From the NCBI RefSeq assembly GCF_004362825.1, contig NZ_SNXZ01000008.1, forward strand, positions 186,001 through 250,000: a stretch of DNA of 64,000 nt, written 5' to 3'. The notes beneath the pieces are model-generated. The model saw only the letters and a program-made list of their open reading frames with translations, had not been told where the DNA came from and did no database searches. This DNA comes from Labedaea rhizosphaerae. Lineage in GTDB: Bacteria > Actinomycetota > Actinomycetes > Mycobacteriales > Pseudonocardiaceae. Position numbers and translations under genes: made by a program. Of the stretch, positions 10,624 through 17,685 are shown in pieces (position 1 is the first letter of the stretch; each line of letters begins with the position of its first letter).

Positions 10624-11954
10624 CAGGAGACCACCTCGCCCGGCACCGGCGCGAGCTTCGCGACGCGCAGCTCGGCGACCCGGTGCTTGTCCATGCGCAT
10701 CACGGTGACGCGCCAGCCGTCCACCTGGATCTCGTCGTTGACTTCGGGGATCCGGCCGAGGCGGTAGAGCACGAGCCCGGCGAGGGTTTCGTAGTCGCCC
10801 TCGGGCATCCGGAACCCGGTCGCGTCGGCCACCTCGTCGTCGCGCAGCAGCCCGGAGACCATCCAGCTGTTGCGCCCGAGCGGCCGGACCGGGCTGATCT
10901 CGGCGCGGTCGTGCTCGTCGCGCACGTCGCCGACGATCTCCTCGACCAGGTCCTCGAGGGTGACCAGCCCCGCGGTGCCGCCGTACTCGTCGACCACGAG
11001 GGCGACCTGCAGGCCGGACCCGCGCAGGCGTTCGAGCAGCGTGTCGCCGTCCAGGCTCTCGGGCACGGTGACCACCGGCCGGGCCAGCGAGGAGACCCTG
11101 GTCGTCGCGCGTTGGCGGGTGGGCACGCCGAAGACCTGCTTGACGTGCACGATGCCGGTCACCTCGTCGAGGTCGCCGCCGTGCACGGGGAAGCGGGAGA
11201 AGCCGGTCTTGCGGGCCAGCTCGATCAGGTCGAGCACGGTCGCGTCCGCGCGCAACGCCTCGACCTGCACGCGTGGGGTCATCAGTTCGTCCGCCGTGCG
11301 CTCACCGAAGCGCAGCGACCGGCCGAGCAACGTGGCCGTGCCGCGGTCGATGGTGCCGCCCGCGGCGCTGGAGCGGACCAGCGAGACCAGCTCCTGCGGC
11401 GACCGCGCGGAACGCAGTTCCTCGGCGGGTTCGACGCCGAGCCTGCGCACCGTCCAGTTCGCCGAGCCGTTCAGCCCGCGGATCAGCCAGCGGAACATCG
11501 CGGTGAACCGCACCTGCAGGCCGGCGACCGCACGCGCGGTGGGCAGCGGCTTCGCGATGGCGAGGTTCTTCGGCACCAGTTCGCCGAACACCATCGACAG
11601 CGCCGTGGCGATGATCAGCGCCAGGGCCACGGCGATCGGGTCGGCCGCGCCCTTGGGCAGGCCGATCCCCGTCAGGGCGGGCTCGATCAGCGTGGCGATG
11701 GCGGGCTCGGCCACGAAACCCGTGACCAGCGTGGTGATCGTGATGCCGAGCTGCGCGCCGGAGAGCTGGAACGACAGCGACCGGTGCGCCTTGGCGATGT
11801 TCTGCGCGCGGCGGTCACCGGCGCGGGCGACGTGGTTGTCGATCGTGCTGCGCTCGAGCGTGGTCAACGCGAACTCGGCGGCGACGAACAGTGCGGTGCC
11901 CAGGGTCAGCACCACCATCGCGAGGACACCGAGGATTGCGAGCAGGGTCGTCAT
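10623..11954 (-). CDS. CNNM/CorC family transporter with CBS and CorC_HlyC domains
   Basis: The 443-residue protein contains an N-terminal CNNM (DUF21) membrane domain with FVAEPAIATLIE and GELVPKNLAIAKP. A CBS pair (about 210-340) follows, with the conserved VDEYGGTAGLVTLEDLVEEIVGD near its end (cited here by its parts VDEYGGT and LEDLVEEI). A C-terminal CorC_HlyC domain (about 350-435) completes it. Family members are linked to Mg2+ homeostasis and metal efflux. It is the first gene of a three-gene leftward operon with the shorter CNNM gene and the 289-residue protein. A long structured leader precedes it and may control it. Confidence 0.9.
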   Translation of the reverse strand: MTTLLAILGVLAMVVLTLGTALFVAAEFALTTLERSTIDNHVARAGDRRAQNIAKAHRSLSFQLSGAQLGITITTLVTGFVAEPAIATLIEPALTGIGLPKGAADPIAVALALIIATALSMVFGELVPKNLAIAKPLPTARAVAGLQVRFTAMFRWLIRGLNGSANWTVRRLGVEPAEELRSARSPQELVSLVRSSAAGGTIDRGTATLLGRSLRFGERTADELMTPRVQVEALRADATVLDLIELARKTGFSRFPVHGGDLDEVTGIVHVKQVFGVPTRQRATTRVSSLARPVVTVPESLDGDTLLERLRGSGLQVALVVDEYGGTAGLVTLEDLVEEIVGDVRDEHDRAEISPVRPLGRNSWMVSGLLRDDEVADATGFRMPEGDYETLAGLVLYRLGRIPEVNDEIQVDGWRVTVMRMDKHRVAELRVAKLAPVPGEVVS

Positions 11955-12068
11955 CGGCGTGCCCGCGTGGATGAGATCGATGAGCCGGGTCTCCCACCCG
12001 GCTGGCTACTGCAGCCAGGGGACGGTGCACTGGGCACTGAAGCGTCACTCCTCGAGATTGCGATACGC
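11955..12068 (-). promoter_or_regulatory. Promoter and ~110-nt structured leader of the CNNM operon
   Basis: Reading leftward, a TACACT -10 box (complement of 12075-12080) places transcription start near 12068, about 114 nt before the ATG at 11954. The leader holds two clear hairpins: AGCCGGGT/ACCCGGCT around 11990-12011 and TGGCT/AGCCA around 12001-12016 (mutually close, possibly exclusive). Repeated CAGTG motifs lie closer to the 5' end. Such a long GC-rich leader before a metal transporter suggests a riboswitch or other cis-acting RNA. I cannot match it confidently to the M-box or yybP-ykoY families. Confidence 0.5.
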
Positions 12069-12132
12069 GGGTCCAGTGTAGAGGGCCGTCGCCGCACGCA
12101 CGGACCACTTGACGAACTCCAGGAACCGGAGA

Positions 12133-12153
12133 GTATCTTTCTAGCTAAGATAC
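12133..12153 (+). promoter_or_regulatory. AT-rich palindrome and promoter before the DUF1707 gene
   Basis: GTATCTT (12133-12139) and AAGATAC (12147-12153) are perfect complements around a 7-base spacer. The site is strikingly AT-rich for this genome and lies about 22 bp before the start codon. TAAGAT inside it (12146-12151) resembles a -10 box. The arrangement suits an operator overlapping the promoter. The cognate regulator is not obvious. Confidence 0.5.
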
Positions 12154-12174
12154 CTAGTGACCGAGGGGTGTGCC

Positions 12175-12720
12175 GTGGGAACGGACCTGACGATCCGCAT
12201 CTCCGACGAGGACCGCGCGGCCGCCGCGCGGGCGCTGGACGTCGCCGTCGCCGACGGCAGGCTGTCGTGGACCGAGCACGCCGAGCGCAGCGAGACCGTG
12301 TGGGCCGCGCGCACGCGTGGCGACCTGGTGCCGGTGCTCGCCGACCTCGGTCCGGAGCTCGCCGCCGGTCCCATCGGCCGGCCTACCGGCACCCCGCAAC
12401 GGATCGAGGTGACGCTCAGCAAGGTCATCCGCACCCCGGACACCACGCGGCCGATCGAGGCGTTCGCCAAGTTCGGCGCCGTGTTCCTCGACCTGACCGC
12501 GTTGCGCCCGGGGGAGCGGGTGGAGCTCTCGGCGTCGTCGTTCTGCGGCAAGGTCGTGCTGCACGTCGGCCACGACACGCAGGTGATCGACGACGGCGAC
12601 GTGTGGCTGGGCAAGCGCAAGGTGCTGGGCACGCCGCCCGGCCCCGGCGGCCCGGTCGTGCACGTCACCGGCCGCAGCTCACTGGGCCACTTCAAGGTCT
12701 TCCGGGGATCTTGGCGCTAG
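12175..12720 (+). CDS. DUF1707 domain protein with LiaF-like C-terminal domain
   Basis: The start is GTG 12175, six bases behind GAGGGG; GTG 12157 is an in-frame alternative. The 181-residue product has the actinobacterial DUF1707 domain at residues 1-58 (RISDEDRAAAARALDVAVADGRLS and WTEHAERSETVWAARTRGDL, given in parts). A domain with a strand-rich FGAVFLDLTAL and FCGKVVLHV pattern follows, resembling the C-terminal beta-helical part of LiaF. DUF1707 proteins are common in this phylum; their function is unknown. No transmembrane segment is present. It converges on the MFS gene with a four-base overlap of the stop codons (CTAG). Confidence 0.8.
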   Translation: MGTDLTIRISDEDRAAAARALDVAVADGRLSWTEHAERSETVWAARTRGDLVPVLADLGPELAAGPIGRPTGTPQRIEVTLSKVIRTPDTTRPIEAFAKFGAVFLDLTALRPGERVELSASSFCGKVVLHVGHDTQVIDDGDVWLGKRKVLGTPPGPGGPVVHVTGRSSLGHFKVFRGSWR

Positions 12721-13901
12721 TCCGCCTCCCCGAGTTTTCCGGAAGTGGTTGCCGGGCCGCGGCTGAGCAGCCAGCCTGCGGCGGCGGCTAGTAGTTGGCA
12801 GCAGGCCACGGCGGCGATCGTGCCGCGCGGGCCGAACGACGGCACCAGCGCGGTGCCGGCCAGGGCGCCGAGCGCGTAGCCGCCGATCTTCATGCTCGCG
12901 CCGGTCACCGACACCTGGCCGAGCAGCGTCGCGGGTGTGTTGTGCTGGCGCACGGCGAAGATCGCCGGCAACGACAAGCCCTGCGCCACACCGGCGACCA
13001 CGGCGACCACCAACGCCTGGGTGAGCGAGTGGCTCAGCAGCCAGCCACCCATCGCCACGCCGAGCAGCGACGTGCTGACGATGACGACGCGCCCCGCGCG
13101 CTCGGGTTTGAGCCGGTGCGCGACCACGAGCGTGATCGCGAGGTCACCTGCTTCCAGTGCGGTGAACAGGAAACCGGCCGCGGTGGTGCCCGCGCCGAGC
13201 TCGTCGGTCCACAGTGGAAGCGCCACGGACAGCGCGCCGAACGACCCCCAGCCCAGCACCGTCGTGACCGTCGGACCGCGCAATGCCGGGGTGCGGGCTA
13301 GGTGGCCGAACCCGGCCCGGATGGCCGCGAGCGTCGAACGCGGCTCGCCCGGCTCGCCGTGGAAGCGGCGCAGCGGGACCGTGCACACCGCACCCGCCGC
13401 GGCGATGGCGGCCAGCGTGAGCACCGCGACGGTGGTGCCCGCCAAGGCCGAGAGCAAACCGGCGAGGCCCGGTCCGGCGATCGCGGCGATGCTGAACACG
13501 GCCGCGTCCGAGGCGTTGCTGCGCGCCCGGCGTTGCGGCGGGACGATCGACACGACCAGGCTCGAGTACCCGCCCGCCGTCAGCGGCACGGCCGCACCCG
13601 CCACGACCATCACCGCCACCACCGCGACCACCGGGCCGTGCCCGACGAGCACGCTCATCCCGGTGCACGCCGCCGCCAGCGAGATCCCGCTCAGCACCAG
13701 GATGTCCGCGCGCCGCCGCAGCCGGTCGAGCACCGCCCCGAGCACCGGTCCGGACAACGCGGACGGCACCGTGTACGCCGCGACCGCCGCACCGGCGAGC
13801 GCCGTGTTGCCGGTGCGGTCGAGCACGAGCAGCACGATGGTGGTCACGGTCATCTCGTCGGCGAGCCGGGCGAGCGTGGCCGCGATCAGGTAGCCGAACA
13901 C
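12717..13901 (-). CDS. MFS transporter
   Basis: The 394-residue protein has about 12 hydrophobic segments and the major facilitator fold (FGYLIAATLARLADEM at the N-terminus, RRFHGEPGE loop between halves). It probably exports drugs or small metabolites; the substrate is not evident. It starts with GTG 13901, three bases after the stop of the AcnR-type regulator, so the two are one operon. Its last 11 residues (ATTSGKLGEAD) are encoded by a fragment of the repeat family that is amplified upstream of egtA and inserted in egtB. Confidence 0.85.
   Translation of the reverse strand: MFGYLIAATLARLADEMTVTTIVLLVLDRTGNTALAGAAVAAYTVPSALSGPVLGAVLDRLRRRADILVLSGISLAAACTGMSVLVGHGPVVAVVAVMVVAGAAVPLTAGGYSSLVVSIVPPQRRARSNASDAAVFSIAAIAGPGLAGLLSALAGTTVAVLTLAAIAAAGAVCTVPLRRFHGEPGEPRSTLAAIRAGFGHLARTPALRGPTVTTVLGWGSFGALSVALPLWTDELGAGTTAAGFLFTALEAGDLAITLVVAHRLKPERAGRVVIVSTSLLGVAMGGWLLSHSLTQALVVAVVAGVAQGLSLPAIFAVRQHNTPATLLGQVSVTGASMKIGGYALGALAGTALVPSFGPRGTIAAVACCQLLAAAAGWLLSRGPATTSGKLGEAD
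12721..12751 (-). repeat. Fragment of the ATTSGK repeat family forming the MFS C-terminus
   Basis: The complement of these 31 bases matches the end of the repeat copy in egtB (17798-17828) at 28 of 31 positions, with the core CCACTTCCGGAAAA then GGGGAGGCGGA. It reads in the same frame in both genes (ATTSGKLGEA here, ATTSGKAGEA in EgtB). The element therefore replaced or extended the end of the transporter gene. Confidence 0.7.
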
Positions 13902-13904
13902 TTC

Positions 13905-14489
13905 TCACCCACGGCGGAAGCGGCGCACGCTCTCCTCGACGACGTCGAGCACGGGCTCCAGGTCGTCCGCGGGCAGGCCCATGGCCAGGTGCGACACGAC
14001 GCCTTCGAGCACCAGTTCCAGGTAGGACGCGAGCACGGGCACCGGCACGTCGTCACGCAGGTTGCCGGCCTCGCGCTGGCGCTCGAGGCGTTCGCGGGTG
14101 GCGGTGGTCAGCTGCGCCGAGCGCTGGGCCCAGTGCGCGCGGAACTCCGGGTCGGTGCGCAGCCGCCGGGAGACCTCCAGGCGCGTGCCGAGCCAGTCGG
14201 CGGGCCGCTCGTCGGCCTCGCCGCCGGTGATGAGGTCGCGCATGACCTGCACGAGACCTTCCCTGGAGACCACGTCGGCCATCCGGCGCGCGTCGTCCTC
14301 GGCGAGCGCGAGGAACAGCGACTCCTTGTCCCGGAAGTGGTGGAAGATCGCGCCGCGGGACAGGCCCGTCGCCTCTTCCAGCCGCCGCACCGTGGCGCCC
14401 TCGTAGCCGTATCGTGCGAAGCACGTCCGGGCCCCGTCGAGGATCTGACGGCGGCGGGCGTCGAGGTGGTCCTGGCTGACCCTGGGCAC
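13905..14489 (-). CDS. acnR: TetR-family repressor of the AcnR type
   Basis: The 194-residue protein resembles the aconitase repressor AcnR (M. tuberculosis Rv1474c, Corynebacterium AcnR) over its whole length. The N-terminus is MPRVSQDHLDARRRQILDG, the HTH is TVRRLEEATGLSRGAIFHHF and DKESLF follows; SREGLVQVMRDL lies in the ligand domain. AcnR represses acn and, in corynebacteria, binds citrate-Mg2+. In mycobacteria it sits next to acn; here acn lies about 8 kb away, with the egt cluster between. An AcnR-like site (14524-14539) lies just upstream, suggesting autoregulation. It is followed by the MFS gene after 3 bases. Confidence 0.85.
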   Translation of the reverse strand: MPRVSQDHLDARRRQILDGARTCFARYGYEGATVRRLEEATGLSRGAIFHHFRDKESLFLALAEDDARRMADVVSREGLVQVMRDLITGGEADERPADWLGTRLEVSRRLRTDPEFRAHWAQRSAQLTTATRERLERQREAGNLRDDVPVPVLASYLELVLEGVVSHLAMGLPADDLEPVLDVVEESVRRFRRG

Positions 14490-14523
14490 GTGCGTGATCG
14501 TCCCAGGACCAGCACTTCGAACG

Positions 14524-14539
14524 CAAACCGTACGTACTG
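14524..14539. promoter_or_regulatory. AcnR-like operator upstream of acnR
   Basis: CAAACCGTACGTACTG fits the corynebacterial AcnR consensus CAGNACnnncGTACTG at the entire right half-site and part of the left. It lies 35 bp before the acnR start codon and immediately after the stop of the neighbouring MFS gene. A stronger copy of the same pattern lies before acn at 25365-25380. Confidence 0.6.
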
Positions 14540-14540
14540 A

Positions 14541-15809
14541 TTATGTGCGTCCGGCCACCACCGTGGCGCCCGCCAGCGTGATTCCGAAGACCACGTACGC
14601 GATCGTCAACGCGTGCGGCACGGCGAGCCCGGCGCCGACCGCCAGCGACACCACCGCCCCACCCGCGGCGCGACCGAAGAGCGCTCCGAAACCTTCTGCC
14701 GTGATCGCCGCCGTGGCAAGCTCCGTCGCCGGAATGGACGAATCGGTGGTGGCCGACAGGTAGACCCGCGGGTAGGCGAGCCCGATGCCCATCCCGCCCA
14801 GCGTCCACACCACGACCGCCACCGGGAACGACGACGTCACCGCCAGCGTGAGCGTCGCGGCGGTCGTGATGGCCAACCCGGCCCATGCGGGCGGGGCCCA
14901 CCGCAGCCGGGAGATCACGAGGGTGCTCAGCCCCCACGCCAGCGAGCCCGCGCTCAACACGGCGGCCGCCTGGCCGATGGAGGCGTGGTAGCCGTCGGTC
15001 AGCAGCACGGTGACCATGGCGTGGGCGCCGAAGTACCCAGCGCCGAACAACGCCAGGGCAGCGAGCGAGGCCGGTGCGCCACGCCGCAACCGGGCCGTGC
15101 CCTCGGGCAGGATCGCCACGACGCCGACGGTCGCGACCACCGCGCCGCCGAGCATCGCCGGCCACCAGGGGCTCAGCACCAGCGTGGCCACGCCGACGGG
15201 GATGAGCAGTGTGCGCCCCAAGGGCCGGCCCGGCGATCGGGTCTCACCGGGCACCGCCCGCACGACGAGCAACCGGCCGGCCAGCACGAACGGCAACGGC
15301 AGCAACAACGTCCACCGCCAGCCCACGGCGTGCTGCAGCAGCAGGGTGACCGGCGGGGCGACCAGCGCGGGCAGGATCCACATCGCCGACGACGCAGCGA
15401 CCACCTTCGCCCGCAACGCGTCGTCGAGGTGGTCGATCACCGCGCTCATCCCGTAGACGGCGAGCAGGCCGCCCGCGAAGCCGTTCAGGAACTCGCCCGC
15501 GCCGAACACCAACGGCGACCGCGCCGTGGCCGCGAGCGCGAGCCCGCCCAGGTAGCCGAGCACGCCGAGGGCGAGGGTGCGGCCGGGCCCGAGCCGGTGC
15601 AGCACCCGCGACGCGAGGGGCAGGGCCGTGAACAGGCCGAGGGTCGCCCCGGCGAGCAGCAGCCCGAGGTGCGCCTGGGCCCGCAGTTCGGCGGCGACGG
15701 CGGGCAGCAACGTGGCGAACACGAAGGTCGCGACCGCGGCCGCGAACTCCAGCACCACCACCCCACTCGCCAGCGCCAGCGCCCCCCGACCCCGCTCCAT
15801 GACCCCCAT
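14541..15809 (-). CDS. MFS transporter
   Basis: The 422-residue protein starts at ATG 15809 (MGVMERGRGALALASG); ATG 15800 is an alternative. The longer frame to 15902 runs into the repeat array and is rejected. It shows about 12 membrane segments, with LLAGATLGLFTALPLASRVL (transmembrane 2) and the loop motif HRLGPGR typical of MFS motif A. The substrate is unknown; efflux is likely. It reads leftward toward acnR but ends before the acnR operator. Its promoter would have to lie within or beside the tandem repeat array. Confidence 0.83.
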   Translation of the reverse strand: MGVMERGRGALALASGVVVLEFAAAVATFVFATLLPAVAAELRAQAHLGLLLAGATLGLFTALPLASRVLHRLGPGRTLALGVLGYLGGLALAATARSPLVFGAGEFLNGFAGGLLAVYGMSAVIDHLDDALRAKVVAASSAMWILPALVAPPVTLLLQHAVGWRWTLLLPLPFVLAGRLLVVRAVPGETRSPGRPLGRTLLIPVGVATLVLSPWWPAMLGGAVVATVGVVAILPEGTARLRRGAPASLAALALFGAGYFGAHAMVTVLLTDGYHASIGQAAAVLSAGSLAWGLSTLVISRLRWAPPAWAGLAITTAATLTLAVTSSFPVAVVVWTLGGMGIGLAYPRVYLSATTDSSIPATELATAAITAEGFGALFGRAAGGAVVSLAVGAGLAVPHALTIAYVVFGITLAGATVVAGRT

Positions 15810-15837
15810 GTGTACAGCGTGAGCTGACCACCTCGCA

Positions 15838-16405
15838 GCCGCCGGCCAAGGGGAACGGACCGCAACCCAGCCACGGCCACCCCGCCAACCGCCGCTGGCC
15901 ACTCAACGCAACCGCTTCCGCGACCATGGGGAGCTGGAACCGCCGGCCAAGGGGAACGAGACGCAACCGGACCACGGACGCCCCGCCAACTGAGCGCACG
16001 AACCCAACGCAACCACTTCCGAGAATCCCGGGGAGGCGGAACTGCAACGGGACCACGGCCACCCCGCCAACCGCCGCTGGCCACCCAACGCAACCGCTTC
16101 CGCGACCATGGGGAGCTGGAACCACCGGCCAAGGGGAACGAGACGCAACCGGACCACGGACGCCCCGCCAACTGAGCGCACGAACCCAACGCAACCACTT
16201 CCGAGAACCCCGGGGAGGCGGAACTGCAACTGGACCACGGCCACCCCGCCAACCGCCGCTGGCCACCCAACGCAACCACATCCGACACCCTGAGGAGCTG
16301 GAACCGCCGGCCAAGGGGAACGAGACGCAACCGGACCACGGACGCCCCGCCAACCGAGCCCTGCCCACCCCACGCAACCATTTTCGGAAAGGCCGGGGAG
16401 GCGGG
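15838..16405 (+). repeat. Tandem repeat array, 182-bp higher-order unit
   Basis: The sequence GGAACC..CCGGCCAAGGGGAACG recurs at 15936, 16118 and 16300, an exact 182-bp period. Each unit is a dimer of a longer monomer (about 102 bp) and a shorter one (about 80 bp) with related ends. A fused partial copy occupies 15838-15935 and a diverged partial copy ends at 16405. The two full units are more than 90% identical. The array fills most of the region between the divergent MFS and egtA genes and contains no credible gene. Single, older copies of the monomer lie in egtB and at the end of the MFS gene at 12721. Confidence 0.9.
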
Positions 16406-16449
16406 ACAGCGGCGGCAACTGTCGGTACCCGCGTGTAGCGTCGTTTTTC

Positions 16450-17685
16450 GTGACTGCTCTCCGCGAACGCGTCCCCCGCGAGCCGGCGAAACGGCTGCTC
16501 ACGGGCCGCGTAGAAGCCGAGGCCTACGTGGCCTCCATCTGTTTCAAGCACGGCCCACCAGGGCTGCTCGGCACCGAGCTCGAGTGGACCGTGCACCACG
16601 CCAAGGACCCCACTCTCCCGATAGACCCCGATCACCTGGCAGCCGCCCTCGGGCCGCACTGCCCGCCGACGCTGCACCGCGACGGCCGCAACGTTCCCCT
16701 TCCGGCAGGCTCCCCGGTCACCGTCGAACCGGGCGGCCAGGTCGAGATCTCCGCGCCGCCGCGGCGCGCACCGGCTGAGCTCATCGACAGCGTGCTCGCC
16801 GATCAGCAGTACCTCTCCGGCTTGCTGGCCGACGCCGGTCTCGTGCTCGGCGACGCCGGGCTCGACCCGTACCGCTCGCCCCGCCGGATCCTGCACACCC
16901 CGCGCTACGCCGCGATGGAGCGTGCGTTCGCGCCGCTCGGTGAGCACGGCATCACGATGATGGGCGCCACCGCGGGCCTGCAGGTCTGCGTGGACGCGGG
17001 CACGCCCGCCTCGGCGCCGCTGCGCTGGGCCGCCGCGTCGGCGCTCGGACCGCCACTGGTCGCCGCCTTCGCCACCTCGCCGGTGGGGGCCGGCGGCGCG
17101 ACCGGGTGGGCGAGCGCACGCATGCGCGCGGTGCTCGGCACCGACCCGGCCCGCACGCTCCCGCTGCCGCACGACGCCGATCCCGTGGCCGCCTGGGTGC
17201 GACGCGTCCTGGACACGCGGGTGCTCTGCATCCGCGGCCCGGGCGACAACTGGGACGCCCCGGCCGGTCTCACCTTCGCCGACTGGGTGGCGGGCGGCGG
17301 GCCCAGACCGCCCACAGTGGACGATCTGGACTACCACATCTCCACCCAGTTCCCGCCGGTGCGCCCGCGCGGGTACCTGGAGATCCGGTACCTCGACGCC
17401 CAGCCCGGCACCCGGTGGACGGTGCCGCTCGCCGTGCTTGCCGCGGTGTTCGGCGACGACCGGGTCACCGAGGCCGCCCTCGAGGCGTGCCTGCCGGTGG
17501 CCGACCAGTGGTACCGGGCCGCCGAGCGCGGCTTGGCCGACGACGGGATCGCCCGCGCGGCCGCCACCGTGCTCGACCTGGCCGTGCGCGCGTTGCCCGC
17601 GCTGGGGCTCACCCCGGCGTGGAACGCCGCCATCACCGCAGACCTCCACCGCATCCACGCGCGAACCCAGCGGAGAGACTCATGA
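16450..17685 (+). CDS. egtA: Glutamate-cysteine ligase of ergothioneine synthesis, EgtA
   Basis: The 411-residue protein is an ATP-dependent glutamate-cysteine ligase that makes gamma-glutamylcysteine, the sulfur donor for EgtB. Recognisable segments are LGTELEWTV, VTVEPGGQVEIS, MMGATAGLQVCVD and FPPVRPRGYLEIRYLD, as in the GCS2/EgtA family. The start is GTG 16450, eight bases after a TAGCGT -10 box (16436-16441), so the mRNA is probably leaderless. Its stop overlaps the egtB start (ATGA). The promoter lies only about 30 bp beyond the repeat array. Confidence 0.93.
   Translation: MTALRERVPREPAKRLLTGRVEAEAYVASICFKHGPPGLLGTELEWTVHHAKDPTLPIDPDHLAAALGPHCPPTLHRDGRNVPLPAGSPVTVEPGGQVEISAPPRRAPAELIDSVLADQQYLSGLLADAGLVLGDAGLDPYRSPRRILHTPRYAAMERAFAPLGEHGITMMGATAGLQVCVDAGTPASAPLRWAAASALGPPLVAAFATSPVGAGGATGWASARMRAVLGTDPARTLPLPHDADPVAAWVRRVLDTRVLCIRGPGDNWDAPAGLTFADWVAGGGPRPPTVDDLDYHISTQFPPVRPRGYLEIRYLDAQPGTRWTVPLAVLAAVFGDDRVTEAALEACLPVADQWYRAAERGLADDGIARAAATVLDLAVRALPALGLTPAWNAAITADLHRIHARTQRRDS

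Noticed and set aside
15838-16405. CRISPR array
   Set aside because: The repeats are contiguous with a 182-bp period and no unique spacers, and no cas genes are near.
15244-17658. An 804-residue minus-strand frame across the repeat array and egtA
   Set aside because: It consists of repeated Trp/Arg/Gly/Ser peptide from the array plus the antisense of egtA; no start signal or domain supports it.
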